NCBI RefSeq assembly: GCF_030816725.1
Contig: NZ_JAUSYG010000001.1
Location: 1,798,001-1,862,000 of the forward strand
Direction of reading: 5' to 3'
DNA length: 64,000 bases
DNA from: Pseudarthrobacter defluvii
GTDB lineage: Bacteria > Actinomycetota > Actinomycetes > Actinomycetales > Micrococcaceae
Shown here one piece after another: positions 16,858-26,173 of the stretch. Made by a program: the position numbers and the translations under genes. Position 1 is the stretch's first letter. Every line of letters starts with the position of its first letter. The notes under the pieces were generated by a model, which did no database searches, was not told where the DNA came from, and was given only the letters and a program-made list of their open reading frames with translations.

Positions 16858-17631
16858 ATGTGTGGACGCTACGTGATGGCCCGTGCCGTGGGGGACCTTC
16901 TGGCCGAGTTCGACGCCGGGCTGGAGGACGAGGTGAGCCTTCCGCCGTCGTGGAACGTCGCTCCCACCGACGCCGTACCCGTCGTGCTGGAGCGCCTGAA
17001 GGAGGGCGACGCCGGGCCCAGGCAGGTACGCCAGCTGCACGTGGCGCGCTGGGGCCTGGTCCCGCCCTGGGTCAAGGACCCGAAATTCGGATCGGGCATG
17101 ATCAATGCCCGGAGCGAAACCCTGCTGGAGAAGCCGGCGTTCCGGAAGGCCGTACAGTCACGGCGCTGCGCTGTTCCAGCCGACGGCTACTACGAATGGA
17201 AACAGGGCCCCGGGAAGTCCAAGCAGCCGTATTATGTGCACCCGGGACAGGACCACGGCCTGGTGTTCGCCGGCCTCTACGAATGGTGGAAGGACCAGTC
17301 CGTGCCCGTGGGGGAGCCGGGACGCTGGCTTCTGTCCACGTCCATCCTCACTGCCGACACGCCCCCGCCAGGAACCGAATCCACCGTCTTTGGGAAGCTG
17401 ACGGAACTGCACCACAGGGTGCCCCTGCCCCTGGACAAGGCCACCATGGCAGCCTGGCTGGACCCGCAGGCGGATGACGCAGCCGGGCTTGTGGACCTGG
17501 TGCGGTCCCGGGTCAAGGACGCCGCGGCCGACTGGCAGGTGGACCCGGTCGGCACGGAAGTGGGCAACGTCCGGAACAACGGTCCGGAACTGATCCGGCC
17601 GGTGGAAGCCCTGTTCCAGCAGCCCCGCTAA
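16858..17631 (+). CDS. SOS response-associated peptidase (SRAP/HMCES family)
   Basis: 257 aa from ATG 16858, chosen because SRAP proteins must begin MCGRY so that Cys2 is exposed after Met removal. Cys2 crosslinks to abasic sites in single-stranded DNA. Other key parts are NARSETLLEKPAFR, RRCAVPADGYYEWK (Glu) and LTELHHRVPLPL (His). Length is slightly above the E. coli YedK type. A CAAGCT hexamer ends 6 nt before the ATG, so it may be leaderless; no SOS box was seen upstream. Confidence 0.93.
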   Translation: MCGRYVMARAVGDLLAEFDAGLEDEVSLPPSWNVAPTDAVPVVLERLKEGDAGPRQVRQLHVARWGLVPPWVKDPKFGSGMINARSETLLEKPAFRKAVQSRRCAVPADGYYEWKQGPGKSKQPYYVHPGQDHGLVFAGLYEWWKDQSVPVGEPGRWLLSTSILTADTPPPGTESTVFGKLTELHHRVPLPLDKATMAAWLDPQADDAAGLVDLVRSRVKDAAADWQVDPVGTEVGNVRNNGPELIRPVEALFQQPR

Positions 17632-17644
17632 GGGCGCCCGGCCT

Positions 17645-18067
17645 TCACACGGTGACCGTGCCGGCGTCGTCCACTGCCCAGGTGGGGTTGTAGGCAACCT
17701 CCCATCGGAAGCCGTCGGGGTCGGCGAAGTAGCCCGTGTAGCCGCCCCAGGGCTGGGTGACCGGTTCTGCGATGATGGCAGCGCCCGCAGCCGCTGCATC
17801 CTCCATGACACTGTCCACCTCCGCCGGACTTGCCACGTTGTGGCTGAGAGTGATGCAGGGGACGCCTGACGGCGGATTGGTCCCGGCTTCGGCCTGCATC
17901 TGGCGTGCGTCCCAGAGGGAGAGCATTAGGCCGTGGTTCACCTGGATGAACAGCACCTCCCCGGCCACCTCCCGGTGGACGGGCCAGCCGAGGCCCTCAA
18001 TGTAAAAGGCCCGGGAGTCCTTAACGCTGCGGACACCGAGGGAGATAAAGTCGACTCTGGGTTCCAT
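17645..18067 (-). CDS. VOC (glyoxalase-like) family protein
   Basis: 140 aa with ATG 18065-18067. Two beta-alpha-beta-beta-beta units: FISLGVRSVKDSRAFYIEGL (N-terminal) and CITLSHNVASPAEVDSVMED plus GYTGYFADPDGFRWEVAYN (C-terminal, with the usual metal-ligand Glu). Function cannot be assigned; relatives include bleomycin-resistance and dioxygenase-like proteins. It is probably leaderless: CAGTAT ends 6 nt before the start and overlaps the -10 box of the divergent chorismate mutase gene. Confidence 0.88.
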   Translation of the reverse strand: MEPRVDFISLGVRSVKDSRAFYIEGLGWPVHREVAGEVLFIQVNHGLMLSLWDARQMQAEAGTNPPSGVPCITLSHNVASPAEVDSVMEDAAAAGAAIIAEPVTQPWGGYTGYFADPDGFRWEVAYNPTWAVDDAGTVTV

Positions 18068-18073
18068 GCTTCG

Positions 18074-18080
18074 ATACTGT
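18074..18080. promoter_or_regulatory. shared symmetric -10 region of a bidirectional promoter
   Basis: On the plus strand TACTGT (18075-18080) ends 6 nt before ATG 18087. On the minus strand CAGTAT (18079-18074) ends 6 nt before ATG 18067. The two hexamers overlap almost fully and the two start codons are about 19-20 bp apart, the spacing known for bidirectional promoters with a symmetric -10 element. Confidence 0.5.
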
Positions 18081-18086
18081 CAGAGG

Positions 18087-18407
18087 ATGGCGACAATTCA
18101 AGGAAACGATAGGGATGCCCAGGCCGACAAGGAACAGCTCGCTGCCGTTCGGATTGCCGTAGACGAGGTGGATGAACAGATTGTCACCCTCATCGCCCGC
18201 CGCGAACGGCTGATCAGGATCGCTGGAACCCTCAAAGGGGATGACGCCGAGGTGCGTGCCCCTGGCCGGGTGGAGCGCATCATTGAGCACGTGCGCTCCG
18301 CGGCGGAGAAAAAGGACATCGACCCGGACATTGTGGAGTCAACCTACCGGGCAATGATCTCCGCGTTCATTGAACTTGAACTGCGGATCCACAAGGAAAA
18401 CAGCTGA
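18087..18407 (+). CDS. chorismate mutase (AroQ class)
   Basis: 106 aa from ATG 18087. The all-helical AroQ fold is visible: VRIAVDEVDEQIVTLIARRE in helix 1 with the conserved Arg, then LIRIAGTLKGD (Lys), and YRAMISAFIELELRIHKE in the last helix with the Glu. It converts chorismate to prephenate for Phe and Tyr synthesis, feeding from the aroE-aroC-aroK genes at the other end of the window. An upstream ATG at 18066 is less likely because a -10-like box lies between the two. Confidence 0.9.
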   Translation: MATIQGNDRDAQADKEQLAAVRIAVDEVDEQIVTLIARRERLIRIAGTLKGDDAEVRAPGRVERIIEHVRSAAEKKDIDPDIVESTYRAMISAFIELELRIHKENS

Positions 18408-18418
18408 GCTATAAAGAA

Positions 18419-18453
18419 CCGGTGGAGGTGGCCTAAAGGGCCTCCTCCACCGG
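18419..18453. terminator. bidirectional hairpin after chorismate mutase gene
   Basis: Inverted repeat CCGGTGGAGG (18419-18428) and CCTCCACCGG (18444-18453) with an inner GGCC/GGCC pair, between convergent genes; it covers the stop codon of the minus-strand gene. Confidence 0.65.
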
Positions 18454-18822
18454 CACGCCGTGCTGGAACTCCCGTCCGTCCGCCTCGCTGAAGGCGGACA
18501 GGACGTGACCCTGCCCCAGCCCATTCAGCGCTGACAGGGGAAAGCTCCCGGTAATGCTGTTCTCCGAGTGGGACACCCCGGACAGGTCGAAGTCCTCCTC
18601 GATGCCCTGGTCCCGGTTGAACGAGTAGCAGGCGATGGCCTTCCCGTTCATGAATTCAATGCACAGCCGGCGCTGCGACGAATAATCCGGCGAGGCCCCC
18701 ATCAATCCCACCACGTAGGCGCCGGATTCCGGTATGGCGCCGTCGATATCAAAAGTGGCTATGAGGGTGGAGTCCTGGGTCTTGATGCTTGCCTGCTTCA
18801 GGAGTGCGTCATCGGTACTCAT
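18433..18822 (-). CDS. hypothetical protein
   Basis: 129 aa from ATG 18820-18822 with AGGA upstream. I do not recognise the family. It has a mixed composition with predicted beta strands (STLIATFDIDGAIP, YVVGLMGASPD, GKAIACYSFNRD) and no signal peptide or membrane helix. It is convergent with the chorismate mutase gene and divergent from the SOS-box promoter of DUF6504/dnaE2. Confidence 0.65.
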   Translation of the reverse strand: MSTDDALLKQASIKTQDSTLIATFDIDGAIPESGAYVVGLMGASPDYSSQRRLCIEFMNGKAIACYSFNRDQGIEEDFDLSGVSHSENSITGSFPLSALNGLGQGHVLSAFSEADGREFQHGVPVEEAL

Positions 18823-18893
18823 GCCAACATCCTGCTCCCTGCCGCACGCTCCGTCCACCCCCGCCTATGTTTTGCTGCCTGCCCGGCGTAGAC

Positions 18894-18922
18894 TTGATTT
18901 ATTCGAATACATATTCGAATCT
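18894..18922 (+). promoter_or_regulatory. LexA (SOS) box in DUF6504-dnaE2 promoter
   Basis: The 16-bp palindrome TCGAATACATATTCGA (18903-18918) matches the actinobacterial/Bacillus-type LexA box TCGAAC-N4-GTTCGA except for one symmetric change in each arm. It lies between a -35-like TTGATT (18894-18899) and a -10-like GAATCT (18917-18922), the position for repression. The downstream damage-tolerance genes support it. Confidence 0.75.
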
Positions 18923-18944
18923 TTTATCTGGTCGGGGAGGCGTC

Positions 18945-19295
18945 ATGGGCATGTTCAGCGAGTCTGTTGACGTGGTGTGCTCCGCTGCAGGGCAACCTGA
19001 ATCCCTGGTCTGGGCAGGCAGGTCCTACACTGTCTGCGCCGAACCTGTCCGATGGTATGAAAGACGGCAGTGGTGGGCCGAGGACTCCCGGGCTCCCTTG
19101 GGAAGCGGGCCGGGCGTGGTGGACCACGAAATCTGGCGCATCCAGGTGCTGCCCGTCCCGTTGGCACCCCGCCCCGGGCCTGCGGGAGAACCTGCAGGTG
19201 CAGAACCCCTGACCCTGGACCTGTCCCGTCATATCCGCAGCGGCCGGTGGCGGCTGCTGCGGATCCATGACGCACTACGCCCCAGAACTGCTTGA
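18945..19295 (+). CDS. DUF6504 family protein
   Basis: 116 aa from ATG 18945, with GGGGAGG 5 nt upstream. The pattern VWAGRSYTVCAEPVRWYERR then WW, and later EIWRIQVLP, is that of the small DUF6504 proteins that sit beside DnaE2/ImuB mutasome genes in actinobacteria. Function unknown; it is presumed to be part of the same translesion response. It is the first gene after the SOS box and overlaps or just precedes dnaE2. Confidence 0.8.
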   Translation: MGMFSESVDVVCSAAGQPESLVWAGRSYTVCAEPVRWYERRQWWAEDSRAPLGSGPGVVDHEIWRIQVLPVPLAPRPGPAGEPAGAEPLTLDLSRHIRSGRWRLLRIHDALRPRTA

Positions 19296-22200
19296 ACAGA
19301 ACAACATGAGTTTCACCCACCTTCACGTTTCCACAGCATTCAGCGCCCACTACGGCGTCTCCTGGCCTGAGGAGCTGGCCCTGGCGGCCGCTTCGGACGG
19401 GGCGACTGCCCTTGCCTGCACCGACAGGGACGGCCTGTACGGCACCATCAAGCACCTCAAGGCCTGCATGGCTGCGGGCATCGACCCCATCGTGGGCGTG
19501 GACCTAGCAGTGTTTGACGACGACGGCGACCACCGCACCCAGGTAGCCGGCAGGGTAGTGGTGCTGGCCAGGGGCCACAACAACGGTGCAGGGTACCGTG
19601 CACTGTGCAGGCTGGTTTCCGACGCCCACGCCAGGACGTCAGGGAAGGCAGGGGGAGCGGTGCCTGCGGCTGTCACCCGGGCCGAACTCGCCTCCCGCAC
19701 CCTGGACCCCCAAACCCTCAAGCCGGTGCTGACAGTCCTGCTCGGCCCTGACTCCGACGTCGGACGGTCCATGGGCGGGCGGCGCTACCTGCGCCCCCGG
19801 ACCCTGTTCAAGCAATGGCTGGATGCCATGCCCGCGGGAACAGTGGTGGCGGAAATCGTCTCGCAGCTCAGCGCACCAGGTACCCCTTTCAGCACCGCCC
19901 ATGCTGTGCGCATGCTCCGGCTCGCGGAGGAACACCATGTACCTGCCATCCTCACCAACGCCGTCCGCTATTGCGCTGCCGATGGCGCACCAACCGCAGA
20001 TGTCCTTGACTCCGCACGGACCTTGAAGTCCCTCCCGGAACTGGCAGGGGAACCACTCCTGCAACCCACGGGCCAGGGGTGGCTGAAATCCGGGGATCAG
20101 ATGCTGGCACTTGGGAAGGAGATCATTTCCGCCGCAGGTTACGGTGCCGCGGACCTCAAGCAGCTGATGGCCCAGACCGAGGCGCTCGCCGATCTCTGCC
20201 GGATCGATCCCACCACCGATATGGGGTGGAAACAGCCAGTGGTCCCAGAGGCGTCAGTCATTGGCATCGACAAGGATCCGCACGCCGAACTCATCCAGCG
20301 CTGCCATGCGGGAATCGGCAGGCGTTTCCCGGGCATCGGAGGTACAGCGGAACGGGACATGCTGGCGCGTTTGGACCATGAACTGGGGATCATCAACAAC
20401 CTCGGTTTTTCCTCCTACTTCCTGACCGTGGCAGAGGTGTCCCGGATGATCCAGGACATGGGGGTCAGGGCAGCCGCCAGGGGGTCCGGCGCCTCAAGCC
20501 TGGTCAACTACCTGATCGAGGTGAGCCACGTCAATCCCCTCCAGCACGACCTCATTTTTGAACGTTTCCTTTCCAATGACCGCGCCACCCTTCCGGATAT
20601 TGACATCGACGTCGAAAGCGCAGAGCGGCACAACGTCTACCGGCGGATCTTCGAACGGTTCGGGTCCCAGCGGGTCACCCTGATGAGCATGCAGAACGGA
20701 TACCGGGCACGGGGGGCAGTGCGCGACGCCGGGCTGGCGCTGGGTATGGACGACGGCGAGGTGGGGGAGATCGCCAAGCAGCTGTGGCGGTTTTCAGCGC
20801 GTAAGTTCCGTGAGGCGTTGCAGGAAAAGCCCGAGCTCCGGGAGTTTGCCGGCCGGGTGGAACAGCGCGAGGCCGATGGCAACCAGCAGCTGGACCTGCT
20901 GGTGGACCTGACCGAACGCCTGGACCGGCTTCCCCGCCACATCTCCATGCACCCCTGCGGCGTGATCCTGGGTGATGCCACCCTCCTGGACCGCACCCCG
21001 GTCCAACCAAGCGGCTTGGGGCTGCCCATGAGCCAGTTCGATAAACACGACATGGACCCCATGGGCATGCTCAAGCTCGATGTCCTGGGGGTCCGTATGC
21101 AAAGCGCCATGGCTTTCGCCGTCCGGGAAATCATCCGCATCCACCCCACCAAAAAGGAGGTGGTGGCAGCGGGCGGGCATCCGCCGGGTCCTGACGGCAC
21201 GGGGCCGGACTACATTGCAGGAGATGGCCTGATAGACCTCAACGCCGTCCCCCTGGATGACGAAGCAACTTACGAACTGATCAGGAGTACGCACACCCTG
21301 GGCTGCTTCCAGATTGAATCGCCGGGTCAGCGGGAGCTCATCGGCAAGATGGCGCCGCGCGAATTCAACGACCTCATTATCGATATCTCGCTGTTCCGCC
21401 CCGGGCCCATGAAATCAGACATGGTGCGGCCCTTCCTGGAACACCGCCACGGTTTTGCCCCTGAGGTGTACCCGCATCCGGACCTCAAACCCGTTCTGCA
21501 GGAAACCCACGGGGTCACGGTCTTCCACGAACAGATCCTGAAAACCCTCAACATCATGACCGGATGCGGGCTGGCCAAGGCGGACGAGTTCCGCCGGGCG
21601 TTGAGCAACGAGGTCGGCGAAGCCCAGGTGGAGGAGTACTTCCGCCGTAACGCCAAAGCAAAGGGGTATGCCCCGGAGGTGGTGGACAAGGTATGGGGGA
21701 CGCTGAAGTCCTTTGCCAGTTTCGGCTTCTGCAAAGCCCACGGCGCCGCCTTCGCCGTCCCCACCTACCAGTCAGCCTGGCTCAAGGCGCACCATCCCGA
21801 AGCCTTCCTCGCCGGCTTGTGGGAGCACGATCCCGGCATGTATCCCAAACGGCTGCTGGTGGCTGAAGCCCGCCGGCTGGGCATCCCCATCCTTCCCCTG
21901 GACATCAACAGGAGCAAAGCCCAATACCGGGTGGAGCGGGTCGAATCGGGCAAGGACGCAGGCAGGCTGGGAATCCGGCTCAGCCTGAACGGAATCTACG
22001 GGCTGTCCGCTGCTGAATTGAAGCGGACCGTGGCCGGGCAGCCCTATGACTCGCTGGCGGACCTTCGGGCGCGCTCGCGGCTGAGCAAGCCAAGCATCCG
22101 GCGCCTTGCCCAGCTGGGTGCCTTTGATTCACTGCACCGGGAAGCAGGAGGCCCGGCCAACCGGGCAGACCTGGTGCACCACCTGCAGCAGCTCCAAACC

Positions 22201-22791
22201 GCCAACGGCGTGCGCAAAGGCGTTGAGGTGGTAGAGGGGCAACTGGCCCTTCCCCTGGGCGACATCGAACTGCGGAACATCAAGCCAGGGCTTCCCGCCC
22301 CAACTTTGGTTGAAAATGTCCGCGCCGAACTCGACCTCATGGCTGTCGATGTCAGCACCCACCTGATGGACAGCCACCGTCCCCTACTGGAAAGGCTGGG
22401 CGTGACCACTGCGGATAAGCTCCTTAGCCTGCGCAACGGGACAGAAGTGCTGGTGGCAGGAGTGCGCGTGGCTACCCAAACGCCTCCCATGCGCGGCGGC
22501 AGGAGGGTGGTGTTCATCAGCATCGACGACGGCACAGGCTGTGTGGATTCGGTTTTCTTCCATGAGGCCCAGGAAAGCGCCGGGCCGCTCCTGTTCGGCA
22601 CCCGGCTGCTGCTGATCCGGGGCACCACCAGAAGGACAGGTCCACGGGGCATCAGCCTCAGCGCGAGCATGGCGTGGGACCTGAGCCGGACGGAGACTTT
22701 TGCCCTTCCCGAAGTCAACGACGGCGGCCGGCGAGGACGTGCCACATCCCCTGGATGGCATCAGCCGGACGCTGGCGATCACCGGTTTTAA
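19267..22791 (+). CDS. dnaE2: error-prone DNA polymerase DnaE2
   Basis: 1174 aa from ATG 19267, or about 1161 aa from ATG 19306, which begins MSFTHLHV like many relatives; neither has a clear ribosome binding site. Order: PHP domain (HLH near the N-terminus, then ALACTDRDGLYG), palm with PDIDIDVE (near residue 442) holding catalytic Asp residues, fingers with GCFQIESPGQRELI and FRPGPMKSDMVRPFLEHRHG, helix-hairpin-helix, and a C-terminal OB fold (VLVAGVRVATQTPPMRGGRR). It is a class C polymerase for damage-induced translesion synthesis. It is SOS-controlled here, but no imuB or imuA is adjacent. Confidence 0.93.
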   Translation: MTHYAPELLEQNNMSFTHLHVSTAFSAHYGVSWPEELALAAASDGATALACTDRDGLYGTIKHLKACMAAGIDPIVGVDLAVFDDDGDHRTQVAGRVVVLARGHNNGAGYRALCRLVSDAHARTSGKAGGAVPAAVTRAELASRTLDPQTLKPVLTVLLGPDSDVGRSMGGRRYLRPRTLFKQWLDAMPAGTVVAEIVSQLSAPGTPFSTAHAVRMLRLAEEHHVPAILTNAVRYCAADGAPTADVLDSARTLKSLPELAGEPLLQPTGQGWLKSGDQMLALGKEIISAAGYGAADLKQLMAQTEALADLCRIDPTTDMGWKQPVVPEASVIGIDKDPHAELIQRCHAGIGRRFPGIGGTAERDMLARLDHELGIINNLGFSSYFLTVAEVSRMIQDMGVRAAARGSGASSLVNYLIEVSHVNPLQHDLIFERFLSNDRATLPDIDIDVESAERHNVYRRIFERFGSQRVTLMSMQNGYRARGAVRDAGLALGMDDGEVGEIAKQLWRFSARKFREALQEKPELREFAGRVEQREADGNQQLDLLVDLTERLDRLPRHISMHPCGVILGDATLLDRTPVQPSGLGLPMSQFDKHDMDPMGMLKLDVLGVRMQSAMAFAVREIIRIHPTKKEVVAAGGHPPGPDGTGPDYIAGDGLIDLNAVPLDDEATYELIRSTHTLGCFQIESPGQRELIGKMAPREFNDLIIDISLFRPGPMKSDMVRPFLEHRHGFAPEVYPHPDLKPVLQETHGVTVFHEQILKTLNIMTGCGLAKADEFRRALSNEVGEAQVEEYFRRNAKAKGYAPEVVDKVWGTLKSFASFGFCKAHGAAFAVPTYQSAWLKAHHPEAFLAGLWEHDPGMYPKRLLVAEARRLGIPILPLDINRSKAQYRVERVESGKDAGRLGIRLSLNGIYGLSAAELKRTVAGQPYDSLADLRARSRLSKPSIRRLAQLGAFDSLHREAGGPANRADLVHHLQQLQTANGVRKGVEVVEGQLALPLGDIELRNIKPGLPAPTLVENVRAELDLMAVDVSTHLMDSHRPLLERLGVTTADKLLSLRNGTEVLVAGVRVATQTPPMRGGRRVVFISIDDGTGCVDSVFFHEAQESAGPLLFGTRLLLIRGTTRRTGPRGISLSASMAWDLSRTETFALPEVNDGGRRGRATSPGWHQPDAGDHRF

Positions 22792-22914
22792 CGGGTGAGC
22801 CTGCAGTGCGCCGCGTTGGTCGGCCCTTACCTGAACCGATAGCATTGACGGTGGCTGGCTGTGGTCCCCGTATGCCACAAGCTATGAAGCCTTAACTTTG
22901 AATAGGAGACACCC

Positions 22915-24924
22915 GTGTCAGATGCCCAGCAGATCACCCTTCTCGTCGATGGCGAAGAGACCAAGGTGACTACCGGGACAACCGGTGCGGAACTCTTCTT
23001 TGAGCGCCGTGACGTTGTGGTTGCCCGCGTCAACGGCGAACTGAAGGACCTGGACCAGGAACTTCCCGAAGGCGCCGAGGTGGAAGGCGTCACCATCGAT
23101 TCGCCGGACGGCCTGAACGTCCTGCGCCACTCCACAGCACACGTCATGGCCCAGGCCGTGCAGCAGCTGCGTCCCGACGCCAAACTCGGCATCGGACCCT
23201 ACATCACCGACGGCTTCTACTTCGACTTCGACGTCGCCGAGCCGTTCACTCCCGAGGACCTCAAAACCCTCGAAAAGATGATGCAGAAGATCGTCAACCA
23301 GAACCAGAAGTTCGTCCGCCGCGTCGTCACCGAGGACGAAGCCCGCGAAGCGATGAAGAACGAGCCCTACAAGCTCGAACTGCTGGGCAAGAAGAACGAC
23401 GCCGCCGAGGCCGGGGAAGGCGTGAACGTCGAGGTCGGCGCCGGCGACATCACCATCTACGACAACGTGGAGCGCAAGGAAGGCAGCACCGTCTGGTGCG
23501 ACCTCTGCCGCGGCCCGCACCTGCCCAACACCAAGCTCATCTCCAACGCCTTCGCCTTGACCCGTTCGTCGTCGGCCTACTGGCTGGGCAACCAGAAAAA
23601 CCAGCAGCTGCAGCGCATCTACGGCACCGCCTGGCCCACCAAGGACGCCCTCAAGGCCTACCAGGAACGCATCGCCGAGGCCGAGCGCCGCGACCACCGC
23701 AAACTCGGCTCCGAACTGGACCTGTTCTCCTTCCCGGACGAACTGGGCTCCGGCCTGCCCGTCTTCCACCCCAAGGGCGGCATCATCCGCAAGGAGATGG
23801 AGGACTACTCCCGCCAGCGCCACGTTGAGGCCGGCTACGAGTTTGTCTACACCCCGCACATCACCAAGGGCCACCTGTACGAAGTCTCGGGCCACCTGGA
23901 CTGGTACAAGGACGGCATGTTCCCCGCCATGCACGTGGACGCCGAACTCAACGAGGACGGCACGGTACGCAAGCCCGGCCAGGACTACTACCTGAAGCCG
24001 ATGAACTGCCCCATGCACAACCTCATTTTCCGTTCACGCGGCCGGTCCTACCGCGAGCTGCCCCTGCGGCTGTTCGAATTCGGTTCGGTCTACCGGTACG
24101 AGAAGTCCGGTGTGGTGCACGGCCTCACCCGTGTCCGCGGCATGACACAAGACGACGCCCACATCTATTGCACCCGCGAGCAGATGAAGGATGAGCTCAC
24201 CAAGACGCTCACCTTCGTCCTTGACCTGCTAAAGGACTACGGGCTGAACGACTTCTACCTGGAACTGTCCACCAAGGACCCGGAAAAGTACGTGGGCGAC
24301 GACGCCACCTGGGAGGAAGCCACCAGGACCCTTGCCGAGGTGGCGCAGGAGTCCGGGCTGGAGCTTGTGCCGGACCCGGGCGGAGCGGCCTTCTACGGTC
24401 CCAAGATCTCGGTCCAGGCCAAGGACGCGCTGGGCCGCACCTGGCAGATGTCCACCATCCAGCTGGACTTCAACCTGCCCGAGCGCTTCGAACTGGAGTT
24501 CCAGGCCGCCGACGGCACCCGCCAGCGCCCCGTGATGATCCACCGTGCGCTCTTCGGCTCCGTGGAGCGCTTCATGGGCGTCCTCACCGAGCACTACGCC
24601 GGCGCGTTCCCCGCCTGGCTGGCTCCGGTCCAGGTGGTGGGCATCCCTGTTGCCGAAGCGTTCAACGAGTACATGTTCGACGTCGTCGATCAGCTTAAGG
24701 CCGCGGGTATCCGGGCCGAGGTGGACACATCCTCCGACCGGTTCCCCAAGAAGATCCGCACCGCCAGCAAGGACAAGATCCCGTTCGTCCTGATCGCCGG
24801 CGGCGACGACGCGGAGGCTGGCGCGGTGTCATTCCGTTTCCGGGACGGAAGCCAGGACAACGGCGTGCCGGTGGAGGAAGCCATCAAACGGATCACCGAC
24901 GCCGTCCGCAACCGGACCAGCTAA
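22915..24924 (+). CDS. thrS: threonine-tRNA ligase
   Basis: 669 aa from GTG 22915 with TAGGAG 6 nt upstream. Full bacterial architecture: TGS domain (about 1-65), editing domain with the HxxxH site HSTAHVMAQ (about residue 70), class II core with [20 protein letters not shown] (Zn-binding Cys) and [19 protein letters not shown] (motif 2), motif 3 in [17 protein letters not shown], and the C-terminal anticodon-binding domain ([12 protein letters not shown]). It heads the conserved thrS-HIT-pgsA block. Confidence 0.98.
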   Translation: MSDAQQITLLVDGEETKVTTGTTGAELFFERRDVVVARVNGELKDLDQELPEGAEVEGVTIDSPDGLNVLRHSTAHVMAQAVQQLRPDAKLGIGPYITDGFYFDFDVAEPFTPEDLKTLEKMMQKIVNQNQKFVRRVVTEDEAREAMKNEPYKLELLGKKNDAAEAGEGVNVEVGAGDITIYDNVERKEGSTVWCDLCRGPHLPNTKLISNAFALTRSSSAYWLGNQKNQQLQRIYGTAWPTKDALKAYQERIAEAERRDHRKLGSELDLFSFPDELGSGLPVFHPKGGIIRKEMEDYSRQRHVEAGYEFVYTPHITKGHLYEVSGHLDWYKDGMFPAMHVDAELNEDGTVRKPGQDYYLKPMNCPMHNLIFRSRGRSYRELPLRLFEFGSVYRYEKSGVVHGLTRVRGMTQDDAHIYCTREQMKDELTKTLTFVLDLLKDYGLNDFYLELSTKDPEKYVGDDATWEEATRTLAEVAQESGLELVPDPGGAAFYGPKISVQAKDALGRTWQMSTIQLDFNLPERFELEFQAADGTRQRPVMIHRALFGSVERFMGVLTEHYAGAFPAWLAPVQVVGIPVAEAFNEYMFDVVDQLKAAGIRAEVDTSSDRFPKKIRTASKDKIPFVLIAGGDDAEAGAVSFRFRDGSQDNGVPVEEAIKRITDAVRNRTS

Positions 24925-24941
24925 CCGAACGGAAGCAGCAA

Positions 24942-25529
24942 GTGCAGGAGAACACAGGCGCAGGCTATCCGGGCGATGCCGGCGTTACCGACGATTTTGC
25001 CCTCGCCGGTGTCCCGGACGCGTTCCAGCGCCTGTGGACTCCGCACCGCATGGCCTACATCAAGGGCGGGCAGCACCAGTTCAAGAACGAAAATGACTGC
25101 CCGTTCTGCGTAGGACCCGGCCGCAGCGACGAAGAGGCGCTCATCGTGCATCGTGGCCGGACCTGCTATGTAGTGCTGAACCTCTTCCCCTATAACCCCG
25201 GCCACTTGTTGGTGTGCCCGTACCGGCACATTCCGGACTATACGGACCTAACGCTCGAAGAAACGGCAGAGTTCGCGGACCTGACCCAGACGGCCATGCG
25301 GGTCCTGCGCAAGGTCTCCAATGCCGGAGGCTTCAACCTGGGCATGAACCAGGGCGTTGTGGGGGGCGCCGGAATCTCGGCCCACCTGCACCAGCACATC
25401 GTTCCGCGGTGGGGCGGGGACGGCAACTTTTTTCCCATCATCGCCCAAACCAAGGCCATCACCCAGACCCTTGATGAGGTCCGGCAGCAGGTGGCTGACG
25501 CCTGGCCCGGGGAGTCGGATGCTGAATAG
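24942..25529 (+). CDS. HIT family protein (AP4A phosphorylase-like)
   Basis: 195 aa from GTG 24942 with GGAAG upstream. The HIT motif HLHQHIVPRW is near residue 147; upstream a CPFC pair (NDCPFCVGPGRSDEE) may bind zinc. The long form with N-terminal extension resembles mycobacterial Rv2613c, an Ap4A phosphorylase, which also sits between thrS and pgsA. It should cleave dinucleoside polyphosphates. It overlaps pgsA by 11 bp. Confidence 0.93.
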   Translation: MQENTGAGYPGDAGVTDDFALAGVPDAFQRLWTPHRMAYIKGGQHQFKNENDCPFCVGPGRSDEEALIVHRGRTCYVVLNLFPYNPGHLLVCPYRHIPDYTDLTLEETAEFADLTQTAMRVLRKVSNAGGFNLGMNQGVVGGAGISAHLHQHIVPRWGGDGNFFPIIAQTKAITQTLDEVRQQVADAWPGESDAE

Positions 25530-26142
25530 GCATGCGCGCGGCTTCTTCACCGCGCTGTTCACCCCGCTGGCCCGCTGGCTCCTGAAGATCGGTGTCTCCC
25601 CGGACGCGGTGACCATCCTTGGCACTGCCGGTGTGGCGGCCGGGGCCCTCGTGTTCTACCCCCTGGGCCAGCTCTTCTGGGGCACCGTCTTCATCACGGC
25701 GTTCATCTTCTCCGATGTCCTGGACGGGATTATGGCCCGGATGCAGGATGTAAAGAGCCGGTGGGGCAACTTCCTCGACTCCACTCTGGACCGGATCGCA
25801 GACGGCGCACTCTTTGCCGGTCTGTCAGTGTGGTTCTTCACCGGCGGCCATGACCCCGCCATCGCCGTCTCCGCCCTGCTGTGCCTCGTCCTGGGCATGG
25901 TGGTTTCGTATGCCAGGGCCAAGGCCGAGTCCCTGGGGTTCACCGCGAACGTGGGAATCGCAGAGCGGGCCGAACGCCTGGTGTCCGTCCTCGTGGTCAC
26001 CGGCCTGACCGGCCTTGGTCTGCCTGCTGTGGTACTCCTGCTGACGCTGGTGCTCCTGGCGGTGGCCAGCCTCATCACCGTGGTGCAGCGCGTGGTTTCC
26101 GTCCGCCGGCAGGCCCTGGCTGAACCCACGCCTGCGGATTAA
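25519..26142 (+). CDS. pgsA: phosphatidylinositol phosphate synthase (CDP-alcohol phosphatidyltransferase)
   Basis: 207 aa from ATG 25519 inside the end of the HIT gene. It has the CDP-alcohol motif D-x2-DG-x2-AR-x8-G-x3-D-x3-D, seen in DVLDGIMARMQDVKSRWGNF then LDSTLDR, and about five or six membrane helices. By synteny with mycobacterial pgsA1 it makes phosphatidylinositol phosphate from CDP-diacylglycerol and inositol phosphate. The acyltransferase and mannosyltransferase genes that usually follow are absent here. Confidence 0.9.
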   Translation: MLNRHARGFFTALFTPLARWLLKIGVSPDAVTILGTAGVAAGALVFYPLGQLFWGTVFITAFIFSDVLDGIMARMQDVKSRWGNFLDSTLDRIADGALFAGLSVWFFTGGHDPAIAVSALLCLVLGMVVSYARAKAESLGFTANVGIAERAERLVSVLVVTGLTGLGLPAVVLLLTLVLLAVASLITVVQRVVSVRRQALAEPTPAD

Positions 26143-26173
26143 GTACGATTAAGCCGCCCGCGCGGCGGGGGAC

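Noticed and set aside
19267..19305. Settled choice of dnaE2 start
   Set aside because: ATG 19267 and ATG 19306 cannot be separated from the sequence; neither has a good ribosome binding site, so no claim is made about the 13 extra residues.
22918..24018. 366-codon open frame antisense to thrS
   Set aside because: Composition (Val/Leu/Gly/Asp runs) is the mirror of the thrS codons; no ribosome binding site and no domain.
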